A stretch of 48,017 bases of DNA, taken from positions 1-48,017 of the forward strand of contig CAYOMD010000022.1 of NCBI GenBank assembly GCA_964404985.1. The letters are read 5' to 3'. The notes under the pieces are model-generated. The model ran no database searches. It was not told the DNA's origin and was given only the letters and a program-made list of their open reading frames with translations. Source of the stretch: Hankyongella sp964404985 (lineage in GTDB: Bacteria > Pseudomonadota > Alphaproteobacteria > Sphingomonadales > Sphingomonadaceae). The position numbers and the translations under genes were made by a program. Shown here piece after piece: positions 25,945 to 34,700 of the stretch; the first letter of the stretch is position 1; every line of letters begins with the position of its first letter.

Positions 25945-26271
25945 ATGCGACCGGCACTCACGATTGCCGTCGCCGGGCTTAACGATGCGACGCGGCGTAT
26001 CAACGCGACCGCTGCAAGCATCGTGCAACGCCCGGCAACCGAAGCAAAAAGCTTCCAAGATGCGCTTTCCGCGCAGCCAGGCCAGGTTTCTACCCCGAGC
26101 CCCAGCCTGTCCGGGCAGAGCGCTGTTCCGCTGAGCAGCAACGCCTACGTCCCCTCACTCGCCGAGGATATCGTGAACACGAAGCTGGCGGTTGCCTCAT
26201 ACCGCGCCAACGCCAGCCTGATCCGCAGCATCGACACCCTGCAAAAGTCTCTGCTCGACAGCCTGCGCTGA
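25945..26271 (+). CDS. Small FlgC-like (flagellar rod-like) protein
   Basis: A 108-residue protein whose ends look like a miniature flagellar rod/hook-family protein. The N-terminus (ALTIAVAGLNDATRRINATAASIV) resembles the SGLxAxxxRxxVxAxNIAN helix of FlgB/FlgC/FlgG, and the C-terminus (DIVNTKLAVASYRANASLIRSIDTLQKSLLDSL) resembles their terminal helix (V-M-x-A-x-x-x-Y-x-A-N-x-x-x-I-x-T-x-x-x-M). The middle is a short Ser/Pro/Gln-rich linker. No other flagellar gene is nearby; small proteins of this kind occur alone in Alphaproteobacteria, role unknown. The frame is open to 25837; ATG 25945 places the start just before the conserved helix (ATG 25936 is possible). Confidence 0.65.
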   Translation: MRPALTIAVAGLNDATRRINATAASIVQRPATEAKSFQDALSAQPGQVSTPSPSLSGQSAVPLSSNAYVPSLAEDIVNTKLAVASYRANASLIRSIDTLQKSLLDSLR

Positions 26272-26348
26272 GCCACGCAGATACTTACTTTCGCAATTTT
26301 CAGCGCTATGGTCTCCGCTCGTCGCCTCGTTGCCGGAGAGCGTAACCC

Positions 26349-27380
26349 ATGACCCTCGTCTACGTGCAGCCCGATATAGCTCAGCTGCCGCTGATCGATC
26401 CTTTTGCCCGCGCGATTACCTATCTGCGGGTATCGGTGACCGATCGCTGCGATTTCCGCTGCGTCTACTGCATGCCGGAGACGATGACGTTCCTGCCCAA
26501 AGCGGATGTTCTGTCGCTCGAGGAACTGGAACGGCTGTGCGGCGTTTTCATCGGCATGGGCGTCAAGCGCCTGCGGCTGACCGGGGGCGAGCCACTGGTG
26601 CGCCGCGATGTGCTGGGTCTGATCCGGGCGCTCGGGCGCCGCATTGGCCCCGGTGGACTTGAGGAGCTGACCCTGACCACCAATGGCAGTCAGCTCGCGC
26701 GTTTTGCCGATGACCTCGTCGATGCCGGGGTACGGCGGATCAATGTCTCGATCGATACGCTCGACCCTGAGCAGTTCACCCGGATCACCCGTTGGGGCCG
26801 GCTCGAGCAGGTCATGGAGGGTCTGCAGGCGGCAAAAGCGGCAGGCCTCGGCGTAAAAATCAATATGGTCGCCCTCAAGGGCGTAAACGACACCGCCTTC
26901 GACGCCATGATCCGCTGGTGCGGCGAACAGGGACATGACCTGACCCTGATCGAGGCCATGCCGGTCGGCCTCGTCGACGAGGACCGCTTCGACCAATATC
27001 TCTCGCTTGAGGACGTCTACACCGACCTCGCCTCCCGCTGGACGCTGACGCCGAGCCCGCATCGTACCGGCGGCCCGGCCCGCTATTTCACGATTGCGCA
27101 AACCGGCCGACTCCTGGGCCTCATCACACCGAACAGCCACAACTTCTGCGAAAACTGCAACCGCGTGCGCCTGACCTGTACCGGTCAGCTCTACATGTGC
27201 CTGGGCCAGGACGATCACGCAGACATGCGTGCTGCCCTGCGCGAGACACCGGACGATACAAGCCTGGCACAGGCCGTGCGCGATGCCATCGCACGCAAGC
27301 CCAAAGGCCACGATTTCATCGTCGATCGGCGCAATGTGGCACCGCGGGTCGCGCGTCGCATGAACATGACGGGCGGCTGA
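26349..27380 (+). CDS. moaA: GTP 3',8-cyclase MoaA
   Basis: MoaA is a radical-SAM enzyme that, with MoaC, turns GTP into cyclic pyranopterin monophosphate, the first step of molybdenum cofactor synthesis. The 343-residue protein has the SAM-cluster cysteines C34, C38 and C41 in DRCDFRCVYCMPE, the second [4Fe-4S] site C267-x2-C270-x13-C284, the LRLTGGEPLVRRD motif and a C-terminal GG needed for activity. It follows a 77-bp gap and is nearly contiguous with the NAD kinase gene (1 bp between). Other moa genes are not in the window; the XdhC/MocA-like genes 21 kb upstream use the product of the pathway. Confidence 0.97.
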   Translation: MTLVYVQPDIAQLPLIDPFARAITYLRVSVTDRCDFRCVYCMPETMTFLPKADVLSLEELERLCGVFIGMGVKRLRLTGGEPLVRRDVLGLIRALGRRIGPGGLEELTLTTNGSQLARFADDLVDAGVRRINVSIDTLDPEQFTRITRWGRLEQVMEGLQAAKAAGLGVKINMVALKGVNDTAFDAMIRWCGEQGHDLTLIEAMPVGLVDEDRFDQYLSLEDVYTDLASRWTLTPSPHRTGGPARYFTIAQTGRLLGLITPNSHNFCENCNRVRLTCTGQLYMCLGQDDHADMRAALRETPDDTSLAQAVRDAIARKPKGHDFIVDRRNVAPRVARRMNMTGG

Positions 27381-27381
27381 C

Positions 27382-28179
27382 ATGGTGATCGCCGGCCCTG
27401 CAAGTTTTGACCCCTTGCGTCACCGGCTCGGGCTGGTCTCCAGTGCCACGCCTGAGGCCATGACTGCGCGCGCGTGTCTGGAGACCCTCTACCCCTGGTC
27501 CGACCCCAGAGACGCCGATGTGCTGGTGGTCCTCGGCGGGGACGGTTTCATGCTGCAGACCTTGCACCAGGTGATGAAGAAGCGGATCCCTTTGTTCGGC
27601 ATGAACAAGGGGACTGTCGGTTTTCTGATGAACGCCTACAGCGAGGATCGGCTGATCGAGCGGTTGCAGCGGGCTGAGCGCTTTTTCCTGAACCCGTTGC
27701 GGATGCACGCACGCACGATCCATGGTGATGTTGTGGACTCACCGGCCATCAACGAGGTGTCACTGCTGCGGGAGACGCGCCAGGCCGCCAAGATCGAAAT
27801 CCGCATTGATGGCCTGGTGCGCATGCCTGAACTGGTGTGCGACGGTGTGATGGTGGCAACACCTGCCGGCTCCAGCGCCTACAATCTCTCGGCGCATGGC
27901 CCCATTCTCCCGCTCGGGTGCGACCTGCTGGCCCTGACCCCCATATCCGCCTTCCGGCCAAGGCGCTGGCGCGGTGCCATTATCCCATTGGGCTCGGAGA
28001 TTGAATTCCGCATTCTGGAGAGTCAGAAGCGCCCGGTCTCGGCAGTTGCCGACCAGATCGAGGTGCGCGATGTTGCATCGGTCGGCATCGTCGCGGATCG
28101 AAACCTGGCGCTGGAGTTATGGTTTGATCCCGGCCACACACTGGCTGATCGCATCCTGCTTGAGCAGTTCATCAGCTGA
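27382..28179 (+). CDS. nadK: NAD kinase
   Basis: Phosphorylates NAD to NADP with ATP or polyphosphate. The 265-residue protein has the GGDG catalytic motif (LVVLGGDGFMLQTLH, about residue 50), GMNKGTVGFLMN near 73, the substrate stretch INEVSLLRE near 118 and the VATPAGSSAYNLSAHGPILPL motif near 155-175, which carries the family TPTGSTAYxxSAGGPI signature. Size matches the short alphaproteobacterial form. ATG 27382 is 1 bp after the moaA stop, so the pair is probably one transcript. AT-rich sequence follows the stop. Confidence 0.95.
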   Translation: MVIAGPASFDPLRHRLGLVSSATPEAMTARACLETLYPWSDPRDADVLVVLGGDGFMLQTLHQVMKKRIPLFGMNKGTVGFLMNAYSEDRLIERLQRAERFFLNPLRMHARTIHGDVVDSPAINEVSLLRETRQAAKIEIRIDGLVRMPELVCDGVMVATPAGSSAYNLSAHGPILPLGCDLLALTPISAFRPRRWRGAIIPLGSEIEFRILESQKRPVSAVADQIEVRDVASVGIVADRNLALELWFDPGHTLADRILLEQFIS

Positions 28180-28318
28180 GTTATAATAAAAAAGCTATAA
28201 AAGCTGAAAATCGTGCGCAATCTGCGGTGTACGGATTGCCAATGACGCACCGGCTCACGTATAGCCGCGAGGCTTTCTGCGTCGCAGCAGGGGGCGTTCA
28301 CTCTAAAACGGATGCTTG

Positions 28319-29692
28319 ATGTCCTTTCACGCGCTCGGATTATCCGAGGAACTGCTCAGCGCATTGGCCGAGATGAACTATCTAGAGCCAACGCCGATCC
28401 AGGCACAGGCGATCCCCATCGTGCTGCAAGGGCGTGATGTATTGGGTATCGCCCAGACCGGTACGGGCAAAACGGCATCTTTCACCCTGCCGATGCTCGA
28501 TATTCTGTCCCAGGGCCGCGCGCGTGCGCGCATGCCGCGTTCGCTGATCCTGGAGCCGACACGGGAACTCGCCACCCAGGTCTCGGAGAGTTTCGAGCGC
28601 TACGGCCGCTTCCAGAAGCTCACCAAGGCGCTGATCATCGGCGGCGTGGCATTCGGCGACCAGGACAAGCTTCTGGAAAAGGGTGTTGACGTTCTCATTG
28701 CGACACCGGGACGCCTGATCGACCAGTTCGAGCGTTCTAAAATCCTGCTGTCCGGCGTCGAGATCCTGGTGATCGACGAGGCCGACCGAATGCTCGACAT
28801 GGGTTTCGTGCCGGATATCGAGCGGATCTGCAAAGTGTTGCCGCCGCGCCGGCAGACGCTGTTCTTCTCCGCCACCATGCCACCGCCCATCAAGCGCCTG
28901 GCGGATCAGTTCCTCAATGAGCCAAAGCTGATCGAGGTCTCCCGTCCGGCGACCGCCAACACCTTCATCGAGCAGCGGCTTTACCGCCTGTCTGCGCGCA
29001 GCAAGCGCGACAAGCTGCGCGACCTCCTGCGTAGCGAACCGATCCAGAACGCTATCATCTTCTGCAACCGCAAGCGGGATGTCAGCGAGCTGCACACCGC
29101 CATGAAGCGCAATGGCTTCACGGTTGGCCGCCTGCACGGCGACATGGAGCAGCCGGAGCGGCAGGCTGAACTCGACAAGTTCCGCTCAGGGGAATTACCG
29201 ATCCTGGTTGCCAGCGACGTGGCGGCCCGTGGCCTGGATGTCCCCAGTGTCAGCCACGTCTTCAACTATGATGTGCCGATCCATCCGGACGATTACATCC
29301 ACCGTATCGGGCGCACCGGTCGCGCCGGACGGTCGGGGATCGCCATCACCTTCTCGACACCCGCGGAGCTGGATGCGGTGCAGGCGATCGAGAAACTGCT
29401 GCAAGTGCAAATCCCGCTCGTTGGCGACGATGCCCCGGAGTCCGCTGATGCAGCGGAAAAACCCGCATCCCGGCGTCGACGCACCCCGCGCAATGCCAGG
29501 CCGGAGGCACCAGGGACTGCGGCTGCAGAAACGCCACAACAGCCCCGGGAGGCACCGCAACGCAAGGCATCTCAGCCTAGCCGAACGCGGGGTGGTCGCC
29601 AGCGCCAGGACGATGACGCCGAGCCGCTAGGCTGGGGCAAGGATGTCCCCGCATTCCTGCGCGTATCCGCCCGCTCGGCATTGCAGGGCTGA
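28319..29692 (+). CDS. DEAD-box RNA helicase (RhlE-like)
   Basis: A 457-residue ATP-dependent RNA helicase. It contains the Q motif (FHALGLSEELL...EPTPIQAQAI), Walker A AQTGTGKTASF, PTRELATQ, the DEAD box in VIDEADRMLDMGF, SATMP, and the C-terminal motifs IIFCNRKRDV, ASDVAARGLDVP and HRIGRTGRAGR. After about residue 365 comes a basic, Arg/Pro/Ala-rich tail (RRRRTPRNARPEA, RTRGGRQRQD), common in RhlE-type helicases and probably RNA-binding. Likely roles are ribosome assembly or mRNA turnover at low temperature. ATG 28319 is used; the TTG at 28316 is not needed. A weak hairpin (29710-29728) lies just after the stop. Confidence 0.93.
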   Translation: MSFHALGLSEELLSALAEMNYLEPTPIQAQAIPIVLQGRDVLGIAQTGTGKTASFTLPMLDILSQGRARARMPRSLILEPTRELATQVSESFERYGRFQKLTKALIIGGVAFGDQDKLLEKGVDVLIATPGRLIDQFERSKILLSGVEILVIDEADRMLDMGFVPDIERICKVLPPRRQTLFFSATMPPPIKRLADQFLNEPKLIEVSRPATANTFIEQRLYRLSARSKRDKLRDLLRSEPIQNAIIFCNRKRDVSELHTAMKRNGFTVGRLHGDMEQPERQAELDKFRSGELPILVASDVAARGLDVPSVSHVFNYDVPIHPDDYIHRIGRTGRAGRSGIAITFSTPAELDAVQAIEKLLQVQIPLVGDDAPESADAAEKPASRRRRTPRNARPEAPGTAAAETPQQPREAPQRKASQPSRTRGGRQRQDDDAEPLGWGKDVPAFLRVSARSALQG

Positions 29693-29709
29693 TGTTTTGA
29701 GCGGTTTTC

Positions 29710-29728
29710 GATCTGACTCGATCAGATC
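29710..29728 (+). terminator. Weak hairpin after the helicase gene
   Basis: GATCTGA (29710-29716) pairs with TCAGATC (29722-29728) around a five-base loop, 18 bp after the helicase stop. A pyrimidine-rich stretch with several Ts follows but no clean T-run, so it is only a possible terminator. The remaining roughly 180 bp to the next gene include a run of eight Ts near 29816-29823. Confidence 0.4.
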
Positions 29729-29907
29729 GCCCTTCTATCTCTTTGGTTTGCCGCATTTTCTTAAACGCCAGATGATTCCAACTGGCTGGCAAATGCTCTA
29801 ACGCCCGGCGCGTAAACTTTTTTTTATTTCTCATGCGATAAGGTCCTCTCAGGGCAAGGTTTAAGATCCGGGATTACAATTTCCGAGTTCCTAATCCTTC
29901 ACAGGGG

Positions 29908-30972
29908 ATGTTTGGTACCATGGCCAATACTGGTCGCGAAAAGACAGCAGAGCACGCAACACGCGCTTGGGGCTGGCTTGCCGAATCCGGGATTGAACAA
30001 AACCCCAAGAACTTCTGCCTCATCTACCGCTATGTCGAAGGTGCCGATCCCCTGCTCAGCGCGTTGCTCGATCAGGAGATGGAGATCGCCGGCGGATTGA
30101 CAGAATCCGCCCTAACCGCTGTGCGCGCCAAGATTGAAGACCCGGACTCCGAGGATGTTCTGCGTGAGATCGCACTCACCGGAATTGCCGAACTCTCGTC
30201 GATTTCCTCCAGTCTCGCCGCCATGAGCACCTCAGCGCAGATGTACGGGGAAACCCTCGTTGCCGGCGGCCGCAAACTGGAGAATGTAACCGACCCTGTG
30301 GTGCAGGCCGAACTGATTGCACGGCTCAGTTCTGCGACCGATGCCATGGTTGCCAAGACGCAACGGCTGGAAAATCAACTGGCCCAGTCGACGGCCGAGA
30401 TCGAGCGCCTGCGCAATGAGCTGGATCGGGTCAGCTCTGAATCGCGCACCGATCCGCTCACCGGCCTGCCGAACCGCAAGGCCCTGCAGACCTATCTCGA
30501 CGCGCAGGCTGCGCGCTGCCTGGCCGACCGCAAGCCGCTGACCGTGATGTTCTGCGATATCGACCACTTCAAGACCTTCAACGACACCTGGGGCCACCGT
30601 CTGGGTGATGAGGTCCTGAGGCTGGTCGCGCAGTCACTGGAGCGGCAATCGACTGGCCTGGGCTTTGCGGCGCGTTATGGTGGCGAGGAATTTGTCGTCG
30701 TGCTGCCCGGCAAGGACCTGGAAGCGGCCAGCGATATTGGCGAGCAATTCCGCGACTTTGTCGCCTCGCGCACGCTGAAGGTGCGTCGCTCCTCCCACGC
30801 CATCGGCCAGGTCACCATGTCGCTCGGCATCGCACAGATGCGGCGAGACGACTCGATCGAGGACTTGCTGGAGCGCGCAGATGCTGCCCTCTATCTGGCC
30901 AAGCAATCCGGTCGGAACCGCGTCTGCACCGAAGTAGAACTCAAAGAAATGAAATACGCGCAAACGGCGTAG
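29908..30972 (+). CDS. Diguanylate cyclase (GGDEF domain)
   Basis: A 354-residue soluble protein with a helical N-terminal sensor-like region (about 1-160, including predicted coiled coil MVAKTQRLENQLAQSTAEIERLRNEL split at residues 140-175) and a C-terminal GGDEF domain (about 180-345). The active-site loop is RYGGEEFVVVLPG, a functional GGEEF, and the DPLTGLPNRKAL entry, DIDHFKTFNDTWGHRLGDEVL and DAALYLAKQSGRNRV stretches are intact, so synthesis of c-di-GMP from two GTP is expected. No RxxD inhibitory site is visible before the GGEEF. ATG 29908 directly abuts an AGGGG; ATG 29920 may be the real start. A hairpin at 30985-31002 follows the stop. Confidence 0.92.
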   Translation: MFGTMANTGREKTAEHATRAWGWLAESGIEQNPKNFCLIYRYVEGADPLLSALLDQEMEIAGGLTESALTAVRAKIEDPDSEDVLREIALTGIAELSSISSSLAAMSTSAQMYGETLVAGGRKLENVTDPVVQAELIARLSSATDAMVAKTQRLENQLAQSTAEIERLRNELDRVSSESRTDPLTGLPNRKALQTYLDAQAARCLADRKPLTVMFCDIDHFKTFNDTWGHRLGDEVLRLVAQSLERQSTGLGFAARYGGEEFVVVLPGKDLEAASDIGEQFRDFVASRTLKVRRSSHAIGQVTMSLGIAQMRRDDSIEDLLERADAALYLAKQSGRNRVCTEVELKEMKYAQTA

Positions 30973-31307
30973 AGAGATTTCCAATCGAATGGCTCCATTC
31001 GATGGTTAAGAAATCGCGGCAATCCAAAGAGAACGTGAGACGTCTGCTATCCTCAGATCGTACAACCGCTCTTTAGTGCCTGCCGGCAGACCGTTTCGTA
31101 CATTCAGTACACTGTCACCGTAATTCGAGGCGTCATAGCCCTTTGCTGGGCTTTGGCTGCCATCACGATGCAAGAAGTGCCGCCGAACGCAAAGTGGGGA
31201 AATCGCTTCAACTGTGCCTTAACATGCTAAAATGCGCCCAAAAACGAAGCCTGCAGGACATGGTGATTGCAATTCACCCGAAGCTTTGCGACTAGGTCAA
31301 AGGGGTC
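30973..31307. other. 335-bp non-coding gap with a short hairpin
   Basis: No convincing reading frame. TCGAATGG (30985-30992) pairs with CCATTCGA (30995-31002), a perfect 8-bp stem with a two-base gap 12 bp after the diguanylate cyclase stop, without a T-run. The rest is less GC-rich than the flanking genes and presumably holds the promoter of the DUF2339 gene; I could not pick a confident promoter. Confidence 0.5.
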
Positions 31308-34292
31308 ATGGATATTTTCTTCATCCTTCTGTTTGGCGGATTGATCGCGGCCTCATGGCGGCGGGTGACGAGCCTTGAGAGCCGGATCGCTGATCTCGAC
31401 ATAGAGCTCGACAGATTACGAGACTCTTTATTCGATCGCCAGTCGGACTCGGGAGAACCGGTCGCATTGCAAGCGAGCGAGGTGACAGAGGTATCGCCAG
31501 ATAGGTCCGCTATTGCGATCTCATCCAAATCCCAGGAACGCTCAGGTTTTGAGCTCCAGGAAAGTGCTATCGAACCTGCTGAGACTGCCCCTGCAATGGC
31601 AGAGTCTGTGGTATCGCAGATGATCGCCGCCGAGCCGGTTTCAGCAGATGCCAGCTTGCATGACAACGTGCTCCGGGACGCGATGCCGCGAGGTTTCTCC
31701 TTCGACTTCGAGGATATCTTCGGGCGTCGCCTGCCCATCTGGGGCGGAGGTTTTGCCTTGGCGATTGCAGGCATTTTCCTGGTTCGTTTCTCGATCGAGG
31801 CGGGCCTGTTGACTCCTGGCGTCCGCGTGTTCATGAGCTTTGCTTTCGGCGTCGGGCTGCTTACTGCGGCAGAGGCTGTCTATCGCTTCAACGAGAAGTT
31901 CTCCGATCCGCGCGTGCGACAGGCGCTCGCTGGCGCTGGCCTTGCGACCCTTTACGGCGCGTTCTATCTGGCCGGCACGACCTATGGCCTGATCGGAGCG
32001 GGTGCTGCGTTCGTGGGTCTGGCAAGTGTCACTGCAGCCGCAATTGCGCTTTCTTTCCGGTTTGGATTGCCTTGCGCGGTGATCGGTATGGTTGGCGGTT
32101 TTGCTGCCCCGCTGCTCGTCGATAGCGACAGTAGCAATGTTCCGCTGCTGTCCTTTTACCTTGCGCTGATCACGGGCGGGCTTGCTTGGAGCGGGCAGGC
32201 GCAGGGGCGTAGCTGGCTAAGTCTTGCCGCACTGGCCGCAGGTCTTGGCTGGGGCTTGCTTTTGATGGTGTTGGGCGTTTCAAGCAGTTCGGATTTAGCA
32301 GCACTGGGCCTCTACCTCATCGTGTTGGCTACTGTCTTGCCAGCATTCCTCTATGCGAAGGGTGGGTCGAGCCTGCCGCACTTGATCGCAGGTGGTCTGG
32401 CGACCTTGCAGATGTCGGTGCTGGTGAGCAATGCGGGTTTTGCGCCGCTCACATGGGGCCTGTACATGCTGATCGCTGCGGCACTGTCCGCGCTGGGTTG
32501 GCGTTTCGAACAATTGCGTCTCGGCACGGTGGTGGCTGCGGGAGCGGGGCTGTGGCTCCTGGCGATCTGGCCTGATCCCGAACCACAGTTTTTCGCTTTG
32601 GTTGCCGTGACGCAGGTGGCGATCTTTGCCGGTGTGCCACTCGCCTATCAGGTTTGCGCTCGGACGAGGCTGATCGATGTGGCGCAGCTTGCCGCTGTCA
32701 GCCTCTTCATGGGGCTGGTAGCATACGGACATTATGGAAGCCGGGCCGACTTAGACAATGAGGTTCCACTGGCGGTGACTATGGCAGGGCTTGCCCTGTT
32801 ACCGGGTGCTGCTTTTGTCCTGCTGTGGCGTCAAAGTCAGGAAAACGACACCCACAGTGTGCTGATCCTCCTCGGATCAGCAGCGCTGCTTAGTTATGCG
32901 GCCTTGCTGCTGGTGACCCCTGCATGGTTAGCACCGTTGATGGCGCTGGCAGTGAGTGCGCCGCTCCTATGGTGCCATGCGAGGCGCGATGCCGTTGCCT
33001 TGCGCAGCGCCGCTTGGACGGGGACGGCTGTCAGTTTGGTCACGCTTCTCATCACGCCCGATTTCGGGAGAGAGTTGACCCATCTGGGCGACCTGTCGCA
33101 ACCCGTAGACACGCTGCGCGCCGGGCTTCGCTGGACGGCAGCTACCGCGCCCTTTGTAGCAATGGCTTTCGTCAGCCGACAGCAGGCCTCGCGCGCGGCG
33201 GGTGAGGTGTTTGCGGTTCTCCTGCTCTACGGGGCCATCGCTCAGGTCGTGCCGAGCGTCTCTCTCGCTTGGATCGCTGCTGCCAGCGCAATGGCAATGT
33301 TCCTCACTGTGCCGCAGCGCATGGCCGCATGGGCAAGCGCTCTTGCCATAACGGCGGCGTGGACAATCGTGCCGCTGGTTGGCTGGACTATCCCCGGGAT
33401 GCTGGCATTGGTGGGCGAGCCCTTCCTACTTGCCGGAGCGATTGCTCCACTCGATCTGGCCTTACGAGTTGCCCCCTTTGCAACTGGGCTCAGCGTGTTG
33501 GTGTGGAGAAACAGCAACCAGGGGGCAGGCATTACCAAGGCGGCACTCCTCTTGCTCGGCATTGTCGGCATGGTGGTGCTTCACAGCCTTTACAAGCAAG
33601 CTTTCGCTATCACCTCTACGTTCGAGTTCGAACACTACGGCATGGGAGAGCGCACCGTCTGGCAAGCGATGCTGGTGCTGGCGGCTCTCGGCGCTAATAA
33701 GTACCTTACCCAACCCTTGGGCAGACGGGTCGCTCTGGGCCTTATCGGCACCGTGTTGGCTCACTTCGGGTTGTTCACGCTGTTGCTGCACAACCCTCTG
33801 CTCGATGTCCAGTACGTCGGGCCGACCCCGTTCGCCAACTGGCTGACGCTTGCCTACGTCGCTGTCCTCACCGCGTTATGGCTGGTGCGCAGGCTGTTTA
33901 GCGATAGCCCGCACGAAGTGGCGCTTGCAGTCGACTCGGCCATGATGGCGCTTGTCTCTTTGCTTGCCTTTTCGTTGCTGCGGCAGGTTTTCGCCGGATC
34001 AGTGCTGACGTCGCGCGAAGTGGATCAGACCGAAAGCTTGCTGATCTCGCTATTGGGGATCGTGCTGGCGCTCGGCTTCCTCTGGTGGGGCTCATGGCGA
34101 AGCCTGCGCAGTTGGCGCATCGGCTCGCTAGTTCTGATTCTTGCCGCAGTGATTAAGGTTTTCCTGATCGATGCCGCCGGTCTGGAAGGCCTGCTGAGAA
34201 TTGCAAGCTTCATGGTGCTCGGCTTCAGCCTCATTGGAATTGGCTGGTTTTACTCTCGCCAGCTGTCACAACGTAGAGATGCCGAAGAGTGA
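31308..34292 (+). CDS. Large polytopic membrane protein, DUF2339 family
   Basis: A 994-residue protein with an N-terminal hydrophobic segment, a hydrophilic linker of about 110 residues, then continuous hydrophobic segments (about 25 or more) from residue 145 to the end. The features FGRRLPIWGGGFALAIAGIFLVRFSIEAGLLTPGVR and ALAGAGLATLYGAFYLAGTTYGLI are typical of DUF2339 (YccS-unrelated) membrane proteins, as are C-terminal IGSLVLILAAVIKVFLIDAAGLEGLLRI and FMVLGFSLIGIGWFYSR. Function is unknown; proposals link the family to cell-surface processes but nothing in the sequence decides this. It is the last chromosomal gene before the tRNA fragment that marks the mobile element, and its base composition is a little less GC-rich than the genes to the left. 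Confidence 0.85.
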   Translation: MDIFFILLFGGLIAASWRRVTSLESRIADLDIELDRLRDSLFDRQSDSGEPVALQASEVTEVSPDRSAIAISSKSQERSGFELQESAIEPAETAPAMAESVVSQMIAAEPVSADASLHDNVLRDAMPRGFSFDFEDIFGRRLPIWGGGFALAIAGIFLVRFSIEAGLLTPGVRVFMSFAFGVGLLTAAEAVYRFNEKFSDPRVRQALAGAGLATLYGAFYLAGTTYGLIGAGAAFVGLASVTAAAIALSFRFGLPCAVIGMVGGFAAPLLVDSDSSNVPLLSFYLALITGGLAWSGQAQGRSWLSLAALAAGLGWGLLLMVLGVSSSSDLAALGLYLIVLATVLPAFLYAKGGSSLPHLIAGGLATLQMSVLVSNAGFAPLTWGLYMLIAAALSALGWRFEQLRLGTVVAAGAGLWLLAIWPDPEPQFFALVAVTQVAIFAGVPLAYQVCARTRLIDVAQLAAVSLFMGLVAYGHYGSRADLDNEVPLAVTMAGLALLPGAAFVLLWRQSQENDTHSVLILLGSAALLSYAALLLVTPAWLAPLMALAVSAPLLWCHARRDAVALRSAAWTGTAVSLVTLLITPDFGRELTHLGDLSQPVDTLRAGLRWTAATAPFVAMAFVSRQQASRAAGEVFAVLLLYGAIAQVVPSVSLAWIAAASAMAMFLTVPQRMAAWASALAITAAWTIVPLVGWTIPGMLALVGEPFLLAGAIAPLDLALRVAPFATGLSVLVWRNSNQGAGITKAALLLLGIVGMVVLHSLYKQAFAITSTFEFEHYGMGERTVWQAMLVLAALGANKYLTQPLGRRVALGLIGTVLAHFGLFTLLLHNPLLDVQYVGPTPFANWLTLAYVAVLTALWLVRRLFSDSPHEVALAVDSAMMALVSLLAFSLLRQVFAGSVLTSREVDQTESLLISLLGIVLALGFLWWGSWRSLRSWRIGSLVLILAAVIKVFLIDAAGLEGLLRIASFMVLGFSLIGIGWFYSRQLSQRRDAEE

Positions 34293-34474
34293 ACACAATT
34301 GGGTATTTAAGGTGACAATAATGACGGTGACAGTGCACTAAAATTCTAAGTGGAAAAACGGTCACAACTTACTCAATGTGTCAAACCAAACGCAGACTGA
34401 ACTGCGGGAACTCTGCAGGCAAACGATGAGGGTGGCCCGGAGGCCTGTAAGTCTCGAAAGTCTTGGAAAAAAAC

Positions 34475-34519
34475 TGGAGCGGGCGAAGGGATTCGAACCC
34501 TCGACCCCGACCTTGGCAA
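34475..34519 (-). tRNA. 3' fragment of tRNA-Gly(GCC), attachment site of the element
   Basis: Read on the minus strand, 34519-34475 gives the anticodon loop TTGCCAA (anticodon GCC), the 3' anticodon stem, variable region, a T-arm with GGTTCGAATCCC, the acceptor 3' strand CGCCCGC, discriminator T and CCA. The 5' half (acceptor 5' strand, D arm, 5' anticodon stem) is absent: sequence to the right of 34519 does not pair. This is therefore not a working tRNA but the displaced 3' end left by site-specific integration, with the break inside the anticodon loop, a usual crossover site for P4-type integrases. Confidence 0.85.
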
Positions 34520-34639
34520 AATATTTCGGCCACTTTTCCCAAACTTTCCCAAGTACTATTATCTACGCTAAATCATATATTTATGATGTTTCCCTTTACG
34601 ATTGTCTCCGCCCATAATACCCTCGAAACGCTTAAATCT

Positions 34640-34684
34640 GGAGACAAAATGGAGACAAAGCACCCCTCTAAAATCTTTGTCTCC
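34640..34684. promoter_or_regulatory. Repeat/dyad upstream of the integrase
   Basis: GGAGACAAA occurs twice in tandem (34640-34648 and 34651-34659) and again inverted (CTTTGTCTCC at 34675-34684), so GGAGACAAAG 34651-34660 and 34675-34684 form a perfect 10-bp dyad with 14 bases between. It ends 16 bp before the integrase start. It could be an operator, an integrase arm-type binding site, or a hairpin in the leader that limits integrase expression. Confidence 0.6.
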
Positions 34685-34700
34685 AAATGGAGGGTCAAAT

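Noticed and set aside
34475..34519. A complete functional tRNA-Gly gene.
   Set aside because: The 5' half, including the acceptor 5' strand and D arm, is absent on the right side; only the 3' end is present.
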